NCBI GenBank assembly: GCA_951394405.1
Contig: OX596347.1
Span: forward strand, 1 to 54,991
Source: Coprinellus micaceus
Taxonomy: Eukaryota > Basidiomycota > Agaricomycetes > Agaricales > Psathyrellaceae
DNA: 54,991 nt
Direction of reading: 5' to 3'
Shown: positions 1-10,928 of the stretch, piece after piece
Numbering within the stretch: the stretch's first letter is position 1
Layout: every line of letters begins with the position of its first letter
The notes under the pieces: model-generated
Told to the model about the DNA's origin: nothing
Databases searched by the model: none
The model's input: the letters and a program-made list of their open reading frames with translations, nothing else
Position numbers and translations under genes: made by a program

Positions 1-72
1 GCTTCTGTTGCTTAGTGGTCAAAGCGCTATTCTGAAGATATAGATATGGGAGTTCAATTCTCTCCGGAAGCA
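1..72 (+). tRNA. trnF: tRNA-Phe (GAA)
   Basis: Acceptor stem GCTTCTG/CGGAAGC, D stem GCTT/AAGC, anticodon loop CTGAAGA giving GAA, and a TTCAATT T loop. The gene begins at base 1, so the map was opened between trnE and trnF. Confidence 0.9.
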
Positions 73-161
73 TAAAGTTTTAGTCTGTTATTAGTAATAT
101 AGTTACCACATTTAATGGTCAGTTTTAAAACCACCCTTATTTTAAAAATTTAATTAATAAT

Positions 162-235
162 TGCCGATATAGTTTAATTGGTAAAACGGATTCCTTGTAA
201 GATTTTGATATTGGTTCAATTCCAGTTTTCGGCAT
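162..235 (+). tRNA. trnT: tRNA-Thr (UGU)
   Basis: Acceptor TGCCGAT/TTCGGCA with a mismatch at the seventh pair, D stem GTTT/AAAC, anticodon loop CTTGTAA (TGT) and T arm ATTGG-TTCAATT-CCAGT. Confidence 0.88.
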
Positions 236-245
236 AATAATTATT

Positions 246-319
246 TGAGTTGTAGTTTAATTTGGAAAAACACCATTTTTTGGTAATGGTTTATATCAGT
301 TCGAGTCTGGTCAACTCAG
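246..319 (+). tRNA. trnQ: tRNA-Gln (UUG)
   Basis: Perfect acceptor TGAGTTG/CAACTCA, anticodon stem CCATT/AATGG with loop TTTTGGT (TTG), and a TTCGAGT T loop. Confidence 0.9.
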
Positions 320-327
320 TTATAAAT

Positions 328-401
328 AGAAAAATTAGTTTAATTGGTAAAACGCGATCTTGTGGCGATCTTATTTAGAGTTCAAGTCTCTAATTTTTCT
401 G
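328..401 (+). tRNA. trnH: tRNA-His (GUG)
   Basis: Acceptor AGAAAAA/TTTTTCT, D stem GTTT/AAAC, anticodon loop TTGTGGC (GTG), T arm TAGAG-TTCAAGT-CTCTA. It lies 24 nt before the inverted repeat boundary. Confidence 0.9.
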
Positions 402-425
402 ATACTGTCCTAATTTATTACCTAT

Positions 426-820
426 AATATACTAAAAATTTACCTTTAGCTATTTCTATAGGATCTTTATTTGTATATATTTTTTATAGTATAATACCAT
501 TTAATTTTAATAATATTCCTAGTTTATTATTTACGTCAGCTAAAAGTCAATTAAATATTTTAAATTATCATAATATTTTAGCAGCAGAAACAAACATTAA
601 TTTATTAGAAACTATAGCTTTTTCCCCTACAGGTAACGTTAATGTAAGCGCTAATCCTTTGGGACAAGCAATTGCAAATAATGATTTTTACATAACAAAT
701 TTTTTACAAATAGAAGTATTAGGACATACCTTATATACCTATTCTTCAATCTTATTAATAATTTTAAGTTTTATTTTATTATTAGCTATGTTTTCTACTA
801 TTGTTTTATCGAAAAAATAA
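426..820 (+). pseudogene. nad6: 5'-truncated nad6 duplicate at the repeat boundary
   Basis: This is an exact copy of the last 130 codons of nad6 (intact copy at 38731-39387 on the minus strand). At the repeat edge the glutamine codon 88 of nad6 is replaced by an in-frame TAA, and no ATG follows early in the frame, so it should not be translated. It marks where inverted-repeat identity ends. Its identity to the functional 3' end, with no decay, points to recent expansion of the repeat or ongoing gene conversion. Confidence 0.93.
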
Positions 821-1135
821 ATAAGCAAAGCTAGCCCTTCTGTCCAAAGGACTGATAGTGACTTGACCTTTATGGTAAGTCAGTAATATTTTAGTAGTAG
901 AGAGTTATTTAACTAGAAATAAAGTATAAAACGGAAGGCTTGTAAGCAGAGAAATTTAGAATTTTCATAGACCCGGAAAAAATATAAAAAAGCTTACTTT
1001 TCAGAGGGGCTAGTCATACCCCTGATAACCGATTAAAAGTTAGCTATCTGAACAAAATCCTAAAGTTTGTTATCAGTCTAAGTCATCATGATGTTTAATT
1101 TAAGGAAAAATTAGGCCTCCATAAATATAGAAGGG
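821..1135. other. Unassigned conserved spacer downstream of dpo1 (copy A)
   Basis: No protein gene recognised. The first 70 bases hold a GTCCAAAGGAC module and a TGACTTGACCTTTATGGT-type module. Further along are a hairpin AGGGG/CCCCT at 1005-1023 and a longer-range pair TGATAAC (1023-1029) with GTTATCA (1069-1075). It could be a structured RNA, the 3' untranslated part of dpo1, or a remnant of a linear plasmid end; I cannot decide among these. Confidence 0.4.
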
Positions 1136-3949
1136 CTAGGTTTTGGATAATACTTTAGGTGTAGTATTAATCAAAATACCATCCTGATATACAAGATTTC
1201 GCTTATTAGAATTATGTTTAATTGTATATGCCTGTTCAACTATATCTAATGAACCATCCAATAAATTTTTAATAGTTTTATGCTGATCAACAACAACTAC
1301 ATTATCTTTATTTAGAACACTTAAAAAAGTATCTAAATTTATTATATTATCTTTATTCAAAGTTTTTAATACAGTAGAATTTAAACCTTTGATTTTAACA
1401 ATAGATTCACCTTTTTCTAATTCTAGGAAATAAGCCTTAGGAGCTAAGAATACAGCTTTTTTAATGGTATGTTCAAGTTTAAGTTGACCCAACTTATTAC
1501 CTATAACATCATTAAAAATAGTATTCATTTCTACAGGGTTTTTATCTATAAAAATACTATCTGTGTCTGTATAAAATAATTTAAACAAAGGGTTATTTTT
1601 AAACTTACTCATATAAATTCTAGCTAAAGCAGTAATAGCTGCAGCAATCCCAACATTAATATTATGATGATGTGATAAACTAGACATTTTATCCTTTATG
1701 TTAGCATAAAACGGTTGATCACGAGTAACGATAAAGTTATTTTTACCTAAAGGTTCTATGTCAATAATATTACCATTATTATTATTATTATTATTCAACA
1801 TATCATTAATTTCTATATTATTAACTATACTAGTATTTTCCAAAGAAAAATCCATACCAAATCTCCCATAAAGACTATTCATTAACAATTTAGCAATTAA
1901 ATTCATAGGATGTGATTTATCATATGTAAGTCTAAGTTCATACAATTGTTTAATATATTCCTTGAATAGATAGGCTTTTTCGGTAAAATAATAACCTCAT
2001 AAAACTTGTATATCATACCCATATTTTCTAGCATTTTCAATTTCTTTGTTATAAAGCATACATTCAAAACTACCTAACGGTGCTAAAGTAGTATTATTTA
2101 TTCGTAACTGAATAATAGGATGTAATAAATTATTAGGAGCAATAACCTTACAGTAATAGAAACCTAAAACATTTTGCGGTATGATATTATTAATAACTAA
2201 ATCAGGATTATAAATATTACCTTCGAAGTAAACTATTTTTCCGTGTCCCCTGGGGGACAGTAATTCAAATTGTGACATAATATATGGATATAAAGAATTA
2301 ACATCATAATAATATAGAATACAAATAACTTCCCAAGCATTTTTAAAAACTTTAGACAAGATACTTGAACTACTAATATTGTTTTTAAACAAATTAGTTG
2401 GTATAAACATATCAGTACTTCCTCCAGTATAAGCTTGCTTAATATCATTATAGAATTGCCCAGCTAACATAGGTATTTTATTAGTTCCTAAGAAATGTGC
2501 CCTAAATATACTAAAAGTTAAACTAGTCAATGTAGGGAACTTAGTTATATTAATATGGTACTTATCCCATATTAATTGGCTAAATTTATTTAATACTTGA
2601 TATAAACTAATACAATCTAATTGACAATATTTAATACTTTCTTTTTTAAGATTCCAGTCATGAGATGGAAAGTTATTATATGCATAACTATTATATTCAG
2701 TTACACTAGAAAAGGTATCCAATGGAAAGAATTCCATACTTGGTACTGGTCCAATATAATTTAAATTATCCTTATTAACAAAGTTATATGGAAAAATATC
2801 TTTTTGAGTAATTGTATTAAATGATAATGCTAATTTTCTTAATGAAGAAGGAAGTAATTGATAACTATCATAGAAAGTTAAACTGATAACTGTTACTTTA
2901 TCCTTATGTATTAAACTAGGTACAGTTTTACTTATTTTCATACTGATAAGCCGACCCTTATTTCTTATTAGACTAATATCAAAATTATTTTGTAATATAT
3001 CTAGTAAGAATAAAGAATCGAAATTACTTAAATTGTGTACGTAAACTTTAAAACCATCGTATTTTCTAATAATAAGTTTATCAAGAATATCTAAGATCAT
3101 TAAATCAGAATTAGAAAAATCAGTTAAATAATTAGAAAATGAATGTTCTCCATCGTAGAAGCTTATTAAATATGGCATTAACCTAACTAGGTTATTCTTT
3201 TTGTTTTGATATGTTTCTATATCTAATGTAATTATATCCTGGTTTAATTCTTTATCTATAACTCCAGGCTTGATAAACTTATTCTGCTTAATACTATGGA
3301 AAAACTCCATTCCTTTTTCTAAACTACAATAATATTTATTAGAACCAATACTTCTAGTAAATATACCATTACTAATTTCTTGATCCGAATAAACTAAACC
3401 AGTAACTCCATTTCTTATTAATTCTACATTATTATGAATTAAACCTGTAATAGGGTCTATAGTTTGTAATATTTTAAATGTATTACCATTATTATTTTGC
3501 AAGATATAGAAGTGATCATGTTCCAATCGATTTTCCTCAAATAATAATAAACCATATTTAAACGGATCTAAAATCATAGGTAATTTATAGTGTCTATAGT
3601 TTTGATGTATAATATTTTTATTTTCTAGGCTTACATTATAAGCTGGAGCCTTACCTTCTACAAAACCATAGTGAAATATTATAGAATTTAAACCTTTATT
3701 TTTATATGCATCGTTCTTTAAACTTAATATAGTAATAATTTTTTTAATAATGTATTCCATAGATGTTTCGTTAATATTAACTCTAATCATTGGACCTAAT
3801 GTGAAAATAGTGCTATCCGCAGCTAATGCTCTATAACATAAAATTAAATGTTTATGACTTGACCTTTGGTCAGTCAGGTTCTTATATTTTAAAACTCTTT
3901 CTTTCCAGAAATTTTTAATGCTTGTTTCTATTAATTTGTCTGTAAGCAC
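1136..3949 (-). CDS. dpo: Protein-primed family B DNA polymerase (copy A), one internal TGA
   Basis: A DNA-dependent DNA polymerase of the type carried by linear mitochondrial plasmids, which start replication from a terminal protein. Read with TGA as Trp it is 937 codons. Exonuclease motifs: ITLDIET near residue 242, HNLSNFDSLF near 305 and YCQLD near 440. Polymerase motifs: A (YDVNSLYP, about 547), B (KLLMNSLYGRFG, about 687) and C (YTDTDS, about 793). An in-frame TGA at 1994-1996 (codon 651) lies between motifs A and B; four other Trp codons are TGG. The first codon is GTG because TAA lies just upstream and no early ATG exists. Residues 25-32 are encoded by a hairpin module (3855-3876). 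Copy B is identical. Under the standard code this would be a broken gene; see the tRNA-Trp entry. Confidence 0.88.
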
Positions 3950-4089
3950 TTGTTATATATTTAAGTGGTTACTTACTTGACTGGACTTACCTGACCCTGA
4001 CCACTTACCATGACTGACCTGACCTTTATGGTCAGTCACTTACGAAAGTAAGCAGGCTCAGGTCAGGGTCAGGTTGACTTTCTAAGTAA
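3950..4089. repeat. Hairpin-module cluster between the divergent polymerase genes (copy A)
   Basis: The 140 bases separating dpo1 from dpo2 consist almost wholly of TGAC/TTAC arms around TTTAT, GAAA and TCT loops, including CTGACCTTTATGGTCAG and CTTACGAAAGTAAG. Any original promoter or plasmid end here has been overwritten. Copy B lies at 35462-35601. Confidence 0.8.
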
Positions 4090-5299
4090 GTCACTCTAAT
4101 TACTAGCGATATTATTAGAAAATACATACAAAAAGTTTGGGAAGAAAAAGTTATTCCTATTATGCAAGAAAAGAATAATAAAGGTTATATTTTAATACAG
4201 TTCCAATTGGAAAAAACTTCTGGCGGCTTCATTTCTATTGATAAGATGTGGGGAACTACTGGTACGCAAGAGGAAAAAATACTCTTTATAAATAATATCA
4301 TAGCAGAATTGTTCTTAAAAGATTCTGGTTATACGGATGTCTTTTTCTCTGCTGTTAATTTCCACGGTTTCTATAGTGACCTTTGGTCAGGAGATATACC
4401 TACGGAAAGAATGTTAACCGGTGGCTTCACAAAAAGAAAAAGTGATTTCACGACAGTGACTTTCGTCATCATTATAAAATTCCAGGTTTTAATAGTCCTT
4501 ATCTTATGGGAACTGTTTTAGGTACTCCTATTTCCACAAATGATAGTATGAGATACACAGTGTTTGCCGAAGGTAATAAGGTATTTCAAATAGAAGTAAT
4601 TAAAAATGAATTTGGTTTTAAGACTAATAACATAGAAGTATTCAAGGATGGCTTATGTAAAATACGAATTCAAGATATTCAAAAAGAAGCCGGAACATTC
4701 GAAAGAGTAATTTTAGGTAAATATCCTAAAAAATATTTATATTCTATCGACGGTAAAATGTTATTAGTTACTAATTCTATTAATACTAATTTTATGCAAG
4801 AATTGGCGGGGGATAAAATACTTAGCAATAAAATAGGAGTATTCGATATTGAAGCTCAAAGAGTAACTCAAGATAACGGGAGGGTAATATTCAAACCTTA
4901 CTTAATCTGTATTTATTATAATAATCTGGATGCTACTGCAGGTTTATCTTTCTTCTTAGGAGATTATATAAATGAAAGCTACATGTTCAAAGATGCTTTC
5001 CAATCCATACTTAGAAGAAAGTATAACGGATATACCTTCAATTGTCATAATTTATCTAATTTTGATTCTAATTTTATTTTAAAATATATATTTGAACTAG
5101 CAGATGCTAGCATTGTTTTCAGTGACTAACCCTGCTTTAGCAGGGTAAGTAAGGGCGGATTATTAGTATCACCTTGAATTATGGTACTCCTATTAATGGT
5201 AAATACCCTTATAGAGTATATATTCAGGATTCTATCCAAAAGTTGCCTAGTTCATTGAAAAAATTAGTGACCTTATGGTCAGGTCAGTTATTTTTATAA
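4090..5299 (+). pseudogene. Broken second family B DNA polymerase, dpo2 (copy A)
   Basis: A decayed paralogue of dpo1 lying head to head with it. Piece 1 (4090-4450) matches the dpo1 N-terminus. A one-base frameshift near 4449 moves the frame; piece 2 (to 5129) holds the exonuclease motifs VFDIEA and HNLSNFDSNF. A module with CCCTGCTTTAGCAGGG (5130-5145) then interrupts the gene. Piece 3, from about 5152, resumes with GRIISITLNYG and KLPSSLKKL, matching dpo1 KLPSSL-type sequence before exo III, and is cut off by another module near 5270. The whole polymerase domain is missing. SDLWSG near 4377 is a module translated in frame. Confidence 0.85.
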
Positions 5300-5429
5300 A
5301 TCATAAAAAGCAGTAAAAATAAAAGAGTAATAAAAAAATAAAAATTGCTTGCTTAGAAAAATTCTATAGCCATAGCATATAAAATACAATATAAATAGTA
5401 ATTTATATTAAATTATCAGTAAGAATTTA

Positions 5430-6979
5430 ATTTTGGTTCTGATTGAACGTTTTTCAGTAGTTTTAAGACATGCAAATCGTTTGTTTTCAAATAACAAGGT
5501 GTACAGGTGAGTAATAATAAATTAGATACCTTATAGACCTCTCAAATAGAGGATAGTTTTATAATAAAGGAAATTTTCCACTATAAGAATTGATTTATTT
5601 TGTTTAATGGTAGTTGGTAGAGTAAAAGCCTACCAAGCCTACGATCAATAGTCAAGTTTGAAAGAACCGCTGGCCACATTGGGAATGAGAAGTCCCAAAT
5701 TGCATAAGCAATCTGCAGTCAAGAATATTAGTCAATGCTCGCAAGAGTGAACTAGCTAACTGAAATCATAAAATCATTTAATAGATGGTCTTTATGATAA
5801 CGTAAAGGAAAAAAATGATATTACTTTACTAATAGTGTTGTCTAAATTACTGGTGCCAGAAGACTCGGTAACGCCAGAAACGCAAACGTTAGTCGTCTTT
5901 AAAAGGCGTAAAGGGTGTGTAGGCAGCTTACAAAAGTTCCATTTTTAAATTATCATAATATAAAAATGAATGACTATAAGCTAGAATCATATTGAGGATA
6001 AACCAAATAATACTTAGTGTAGGGATGAAATCCGTAGATATTAAGTGGAATACTAAGGGTGAAAGCTTTTTATCTAGAAATGATTGACGCTGAGAAACGA
6101 AGGTGAGAATAGGAAATAGGATTAGATACCCAGATACCTCTCACTGTCAACGATGAATGGTAGTTTGTTAATAAAAGAATTGATAGCGATGCTAACGCGT
6201 TAACCATTCCGCCTTGAGAGTACGGTTGCAAAACTGAAACCAAAAAAATTAGTCGGTCTCGAAGCAAACGAAGTGAAGCATGTTATTTAATACGAGAGTA
6301 CGCGTAAAATCTTACCAGTTCTTGTATATCCAAAAAAATAATTTTTAATTATTATTTGAGTAGTTTCTACTATTTATTTTTTTAAATAAATTATTAGAAA
6401 TTCGTTTACAGGTGTTGCATGGCTGTCGTCAGTCCGTATTGTGAAAAGTTAGGTTAACTCCACTAACGGACGCAATCCCTGTTGTTAATTTTTACTTAAC
6501 AATTTATGTATTTTAAATAAATTCATTTGGGACTAAGACAAGTCGTTATGGCCCTCATGAACTGGGCTATAGACGTGCTATAAAAACTTTTACAAAATGA
6601 CGCAAAAATCTAAGTAAAGAAATAGCAAATCATTAAAGAAAGTTAATTTTTTTTTTAGACGGATTGTTGTCTGAAATTCGACAACATGAAGGAGGAATTT
6701 CGAGTAATCGTTGATCATTACGCAACGGTGAAGTTTATATTCGGGATGAACTAACTGTCTGTCGCTGGGAAGAAGCTTGGATAGAGAGAAACTACTATTT
6801 ATATAATTATAATTATACTGACTATAATCTTATCTTAAGATCAAATCATGGTTTTAATTACCAATATTTAATTTAAAACAATTATAATTGTTTTATATTA
6901 TTAATATTAGTGAACTCTTCTGAGTAACATCTCAAAAGTCATAGCAAGGTAACTGTTCGGGAACGAGCAGTTGGATAAT
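5430..6979 (+). rRNA. rns: Small subunit ribosomal RNA (copy A)
   Basis: Universal SSU landmarks appear in order: a 5' segment with CTGATTGAACG near 5440 and ACATGCAAATCG, the 530-loop type GTGCCAGAAGACTCGGTAA near 5850, ATTAGATACCC near 6122, GGTGTTGCATGGCTGTCGTC near 6411, and the 3' end GGTAACTGTTCGGGAACGAG followed by TTGGAT near 6971. Ends are estimated by comparison with bacterial 16S and may be off by tens of bases. No intron interrupts the core. Confidence 0.93.
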
Positions 6980-7149
6980 AAATAAAACATATTTTAACCC
7001 TCTGACCATGACCCTTATTTTTAAATTAGTGATTTTGTTGCCAATGACTTGACCCGACCTTTATGGTAAGTGGTCAGGACAGGTTTTTTTAAGATTTAAT
7101 CTTTAAATTTTACAATTTAATAATAATAAGAATAAAACATATTTTAATA
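6980..7149. other. rns-rnl spacer (copy A)
   Basis: A short spacer with one composite module (GACTTGACCCGACCTTTATGGTAAGT type) and a repeated AT stretch (AATAAAACATATTTTAA) near both 6980 and 7131. No tRNA is present. Confidence 0.6.
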
Positions 7150-10100
7150 ATAAATTAACAGATTTAAAAGTATCGATGTCAAATATATAGTAACATTAAA
7201 AATAATTGTATTAACATAAACGTAATAAAAAGGGATTATTAAGGAAAACTAAGGCAAATTTATATAAAAAGGAGGTTATTAAACCAAAAGCTTAACCTAA
7301 AAAAATAATATTAAGGAATATATTTATTAAGCAATCCTAAGGTAAATCTTTATTATAAAACACTTCCTGAAGTAAAACATTTTATTAAGGAAAGGAAAGG
7401 AAATCAACCGAGACTTCGAAAGTAATGGTGAGTGAAATCGAATTAGCCTAAATATCGAGTTTATATATAAAAAACAAAATATATTTTAATTTTAAAATAT
7501 AACTATAAAAAGGTTAATAATAGTCCTTATATTAATATAAACTCCTTGCTAAGATAAATTAGCAAGCGCTTTAAATGAGTGGATAATTATTATCTTATTT
7601 TTTAAAAATAGATAATAACTAGTTACTGCCTGTCTGGATTTTTTTAAAAATAGACATGGCTTAAATATTACTAGAATAATAAGTACAATGAGAGTTAACT
7701 TGTTGGAATAAAGGGGAACCATCCTCTAAGGCTAAGTATTATAAATTTAGCGATAGTGCAAAAGTACTGTGAAGGAAAAGTTTGAAAAGCATGTAGTATA
7801 CATATATTTTAATTTAGTTAAATTAAAAAATGGTGAAATAGATCTTGAATTAGTAATTCTATAAGCAGTCGAAATTCTTAACATTAATTGTTAGTAGAAT
7901 GACGGCGTACCTTTTGCATAATGGGTCAGCAAGTTAATAGAAGTAGCAAGGTTCATAGCCTTAGCGAAAGCGACTATACTATAAAAACAAAATAGTAATG
8001 GGTAAGTTACTTCTATTAGACCCGAAGCCAGGTGATCTTACCAAGACCAGATTATAATGGATCGAACGGTTGAATGTTGCATAATTCTCCGATGAGTTTT
8101 GGTAAGTGGTGAAATGCCAATCTAACCTGGTGCTAGCTGGTTTTCTACCGAAACATATTTTAGTATGATGTCTACCTAAGAGATTTATGGAGGTACAGCA
8201 AGGCAATTCCCAACAAAATAACCTGTTAATTTTTAATTTTGGTTAATGCGTTTAGGTTGCGGGGATCTAGAAAATCTTACCTTTGGAAGTGAATCTCGGA
8301 ATTACATAAATTGATAGTAGATATTCAGACTGTACATGCTAAGTTGGACAGTCAAGACGGAAACAGCCGAGAACACTAATCAAGGTCCCAAATGATTGTT
8401 AAGTGAAATTAAGGACGTAGCAATATCAAATACAGCTGTGAAGTGAGCCTGGCAGTCGCTACTTATAATGAACGTTTGTAACAACGCAACAGCAGCTACT
8501 AGAGATAGTCGCGCCGAAAATTCAACGGGTCTAAACAATCAACCGATATTGTGTTGATTAAGATATTAATATTTTTTAGTATTTATTCTTAATCTAGGTA
8601 GTAGAACATTCAGTATAACTGTTGAAATTATAGTGTTTCATTATATATTAGGTTACTGAAGAGAGAATGCTGACATGAGTAACGTAAAAAATTCCTATAA
8701 TGGAATTCGCCGAATACGAAAGGGTTACAATAGAAAGGTTGATCCTCTTTGTGTTAATGCGGCCTCTAAGGAATGTAGCAATAGCTACTACTGATGAGTA
8801 TATTATAGCAAATCATTATATATTGCTTTTTGTAAAATACAGCGCAATATTTAATGATCAGGAAATTAATATATTGGCTTTAATTAATTTAAAGCTTAGT
8901 ACTACCGTACCCTAAACCGACACAGGTTCGTTAGTTGAGAATACTAAGGCGTAGAGCTAAAAGTTGTTAAGGAACTCGGCAAATTCACCTCATAAGTTTG
9001 ACGACAAGAGGTACCTTATTATTTAATATATATTACTTGGAAACAAGTAATTAATAATAAGGTGACACATAATCGGAGGCCACGACTGTTTACTAAAAAC
9101 ACAACACAGTGCAATCATTAATGTGATAGTATACTGTGTGAAATTTGCCCAATGCCATTAATATAAGAACAATCATGGTTAGTAGCGTTTATTGCAATAC
9201 TGCATTAGCGCTTTTACTAATAAAACTGTGATTTATCGAAAGTCTGGTTAATAGCGGTCTTAACTATGAGGATCCTAAGGTAGCAAAATAAATTGGCCAT
9301 TAAATGTGGTCCGGTATCAATAATGTAACGATGGTCTCGCTGTCTCTACAACTTGCTCAGTGAAATTGAATTACGCGTGCAGATGCGCGTTACCACCAGG
9401 GGGACGGGAAGACCCTATGCAGCTTTACTGTAATTAGTTATCATATGAATCTAGAACAGCTTATATTAATAGTGAATAGGTAAATCGAAAGATGTTAGTG
9501 GAAACCTTATAATATAAGTTGGGTTTATGTTCACCTTAAAATTAAAATATAAAGGGAGAGTTGACTAATTGGCAGTTTGACTGGGGCGGTCGTCTTTAAA
9601 ATAGTAGCAAAGTACATCCAATTGTTTTGTTTTTTTGGCTTGCTTAGCAACCAATATAATTTAATAAAAATTAAAATTACAAATACCTCTATTGACCTGA
9701 CCTGATTATGATTTTATTAAATTAAATTGGTCATTTCTAAGAGTTTTTTCTTTTTAAAAGGCATAGCTAGAAATTGAATGGAGATCAATCAACCAGTGAA
9801 GGGTTGCGCAGAGTTCAATGGCGTTAAGCATGCTTAACTGATAGACTTAAAAGTCAAACAGATACGTAAGTAGGGCATAGTGACCCCTCGCTATAATATG
9901 GGATAGACGGGGATCAATTAATAAAAGTTACGCTAGGGATAACAGGCTGATAGCCGACGAGAGTACACATTGTCTCGGCTGTTTGGCACCTCGATGTCGA
10001 CTCATCCTATCCTCCGGGGGAAGAAGCTTGGAAGGGTTCGGCTGTTCGCCGATTAAAAGGGTACGTGAGTTGGGTTTAATACGACGTGAGTCAGTATGGT

Positions 10101-10450
10101 CCCTATCTTCTGGTGGAAAATTTAGTAAACAGGGACAGACCTTCCAGTACGAAAGGACCAATAGGCTGTGTTTATATAGTGTACCAATTGTTTGTAATCA
10201 TTTTAATTTTATTTTAATTAAATTGATATAAATGCATAGTTGGGTAGCCACAAACATAATAGATAAGTGCTGAATGTCTATAAAGCAAGAATCTACTCCC
10301 TTTATACTAATATATTGTTTTGCTTTAACAAAATTAAAACAGAACAATAATAATTAAGAAATAGAACATTTCTAAATAGGTTGCAAATGTAAATACTGTA
10401 AAGTATAAGATTTATTAGTTTAGCAATACTAATTTATAAAAAAACTAAAT
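7150..10450 (+). rRNA. rnl: Large subunit ribosomal RNA (copy A)
   Basis: LSU landmarks: AAATCAACCGAGACTTCG near 7391 (domain I), the GGTAGCAAAATAAATTGGCC stretch near 9279, GGGACGGGAAGACCCTATGC near 9401, ACGCTAGGGATAACAGGCTG near 9930 (peptidyl transferase centre), GGCACCTCGATGTCGACTC near 9985 and AGTACGAAAGGACC near 10146 (sarcin-ricin region). A module-like segment with TTGCTTAGCAA sits in a variable region near 9640. No intron was recognised. At about 8200 this copy has two G where copy B has three. Ends are approximate. Confidence 0.93.
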
Positions 10451-10844
10451 GTTTATATTTGTAAAAATAAAAAATACTTATTTTTTAACTGACTTACCAT
10501 AAAGGTAAGGTTAAAAAAGCAGTGACTTTCGTAACAGGTTGACTGACTGGACCTGACCCTGCTAAAGCAGGGTTTACCATAAAGGTCAGGTCAGTCACTA
10601 AGTAAGTAACAGATAATATAAAATAAATTTACAATAATATAATAAATTTACAATAATATAATAAATTTACAATAATATAATAAATTTACAATAATATAAA
10701 ATAAATTTACTGTGACTTGACCATGACCCCGCTTACGAAAGTAAGTGACTGACCTGACCTTTATGGTCAACCCTGCTTAAGCAGGGTAAGGGGTTTACTT
10801 TCGTAAGTGACCTTTATGGTCAATAAGGTAATTAATGGTAAAGA
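10451..10844. repeat. Spacer between rnl and trnL with hairpin modules
   Basis: Two module-dense blocks (about 10490-10610 and 10710-10825) contain CCCTGCTAAAGCAGGG-type, CTTACCATAAAGGTAAG-type and CTTTCGTAAG-type hairpins. A 19-nt tandem array lies between them. No gene is visible. Confidence 0.75.
10622..10697. repeat. 19-nt tandem repeat, four units (copy A)
   Basis: Four consecutive exact units of AATAAATTTACAATAATAT followed by a partial fifth. It lies between two module blocks in the rnl-trnL spacer. Confidence 0.95.
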
Positions 10845-10928
10845 ACGAACATGTTGAAATTGGTAAACAATCTTCTCTTAAGCAGAAGTGGGAGTAATCC
10901 CTTAAGAGTTCAAGTCTCTTTGTTCGTA
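10845..10928 (+). tRNA. trnL: tRNA-Leu (UAA), copy A
   Basis: Acceptor ACGAACA/TGTTCGT, anticodon arm CTTCT-CTTAAGC-AGAAG (TAA), a long variable arm typical of Leu, and T arm AGAG-TTCAAGT-CTCT. Confidence 0.92.

Noticed and set aside
971..1000. Resemblance of ACCCGG...AGCTTAC to the conserved 3' core of RNase P RNA
   Set aside because: No matching 5' GAGGAAAGTC-type element could be found nearby; too weak to call rnpB.
6070..6267. 65-codon frame on the minus strand
   Set aside because: Antisense to the rns core including ATTAGATACCC; not a gene.
8700..8915. 71-codon open frame on the plus strand
   Set aside because: Falls inside rnl, contains rRNA landmarks and matches no protein family; the mirror frame at 30635-30850 is the same.
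9928..10231. Overlapping open frames of 77 and 82 codons on both strands
   Set aside because: They lie in the most conserved part of rnl (peptidyl transferase and sarcin-ricin regions) and are shadows of rRNA; the same applies to 29319-29622.
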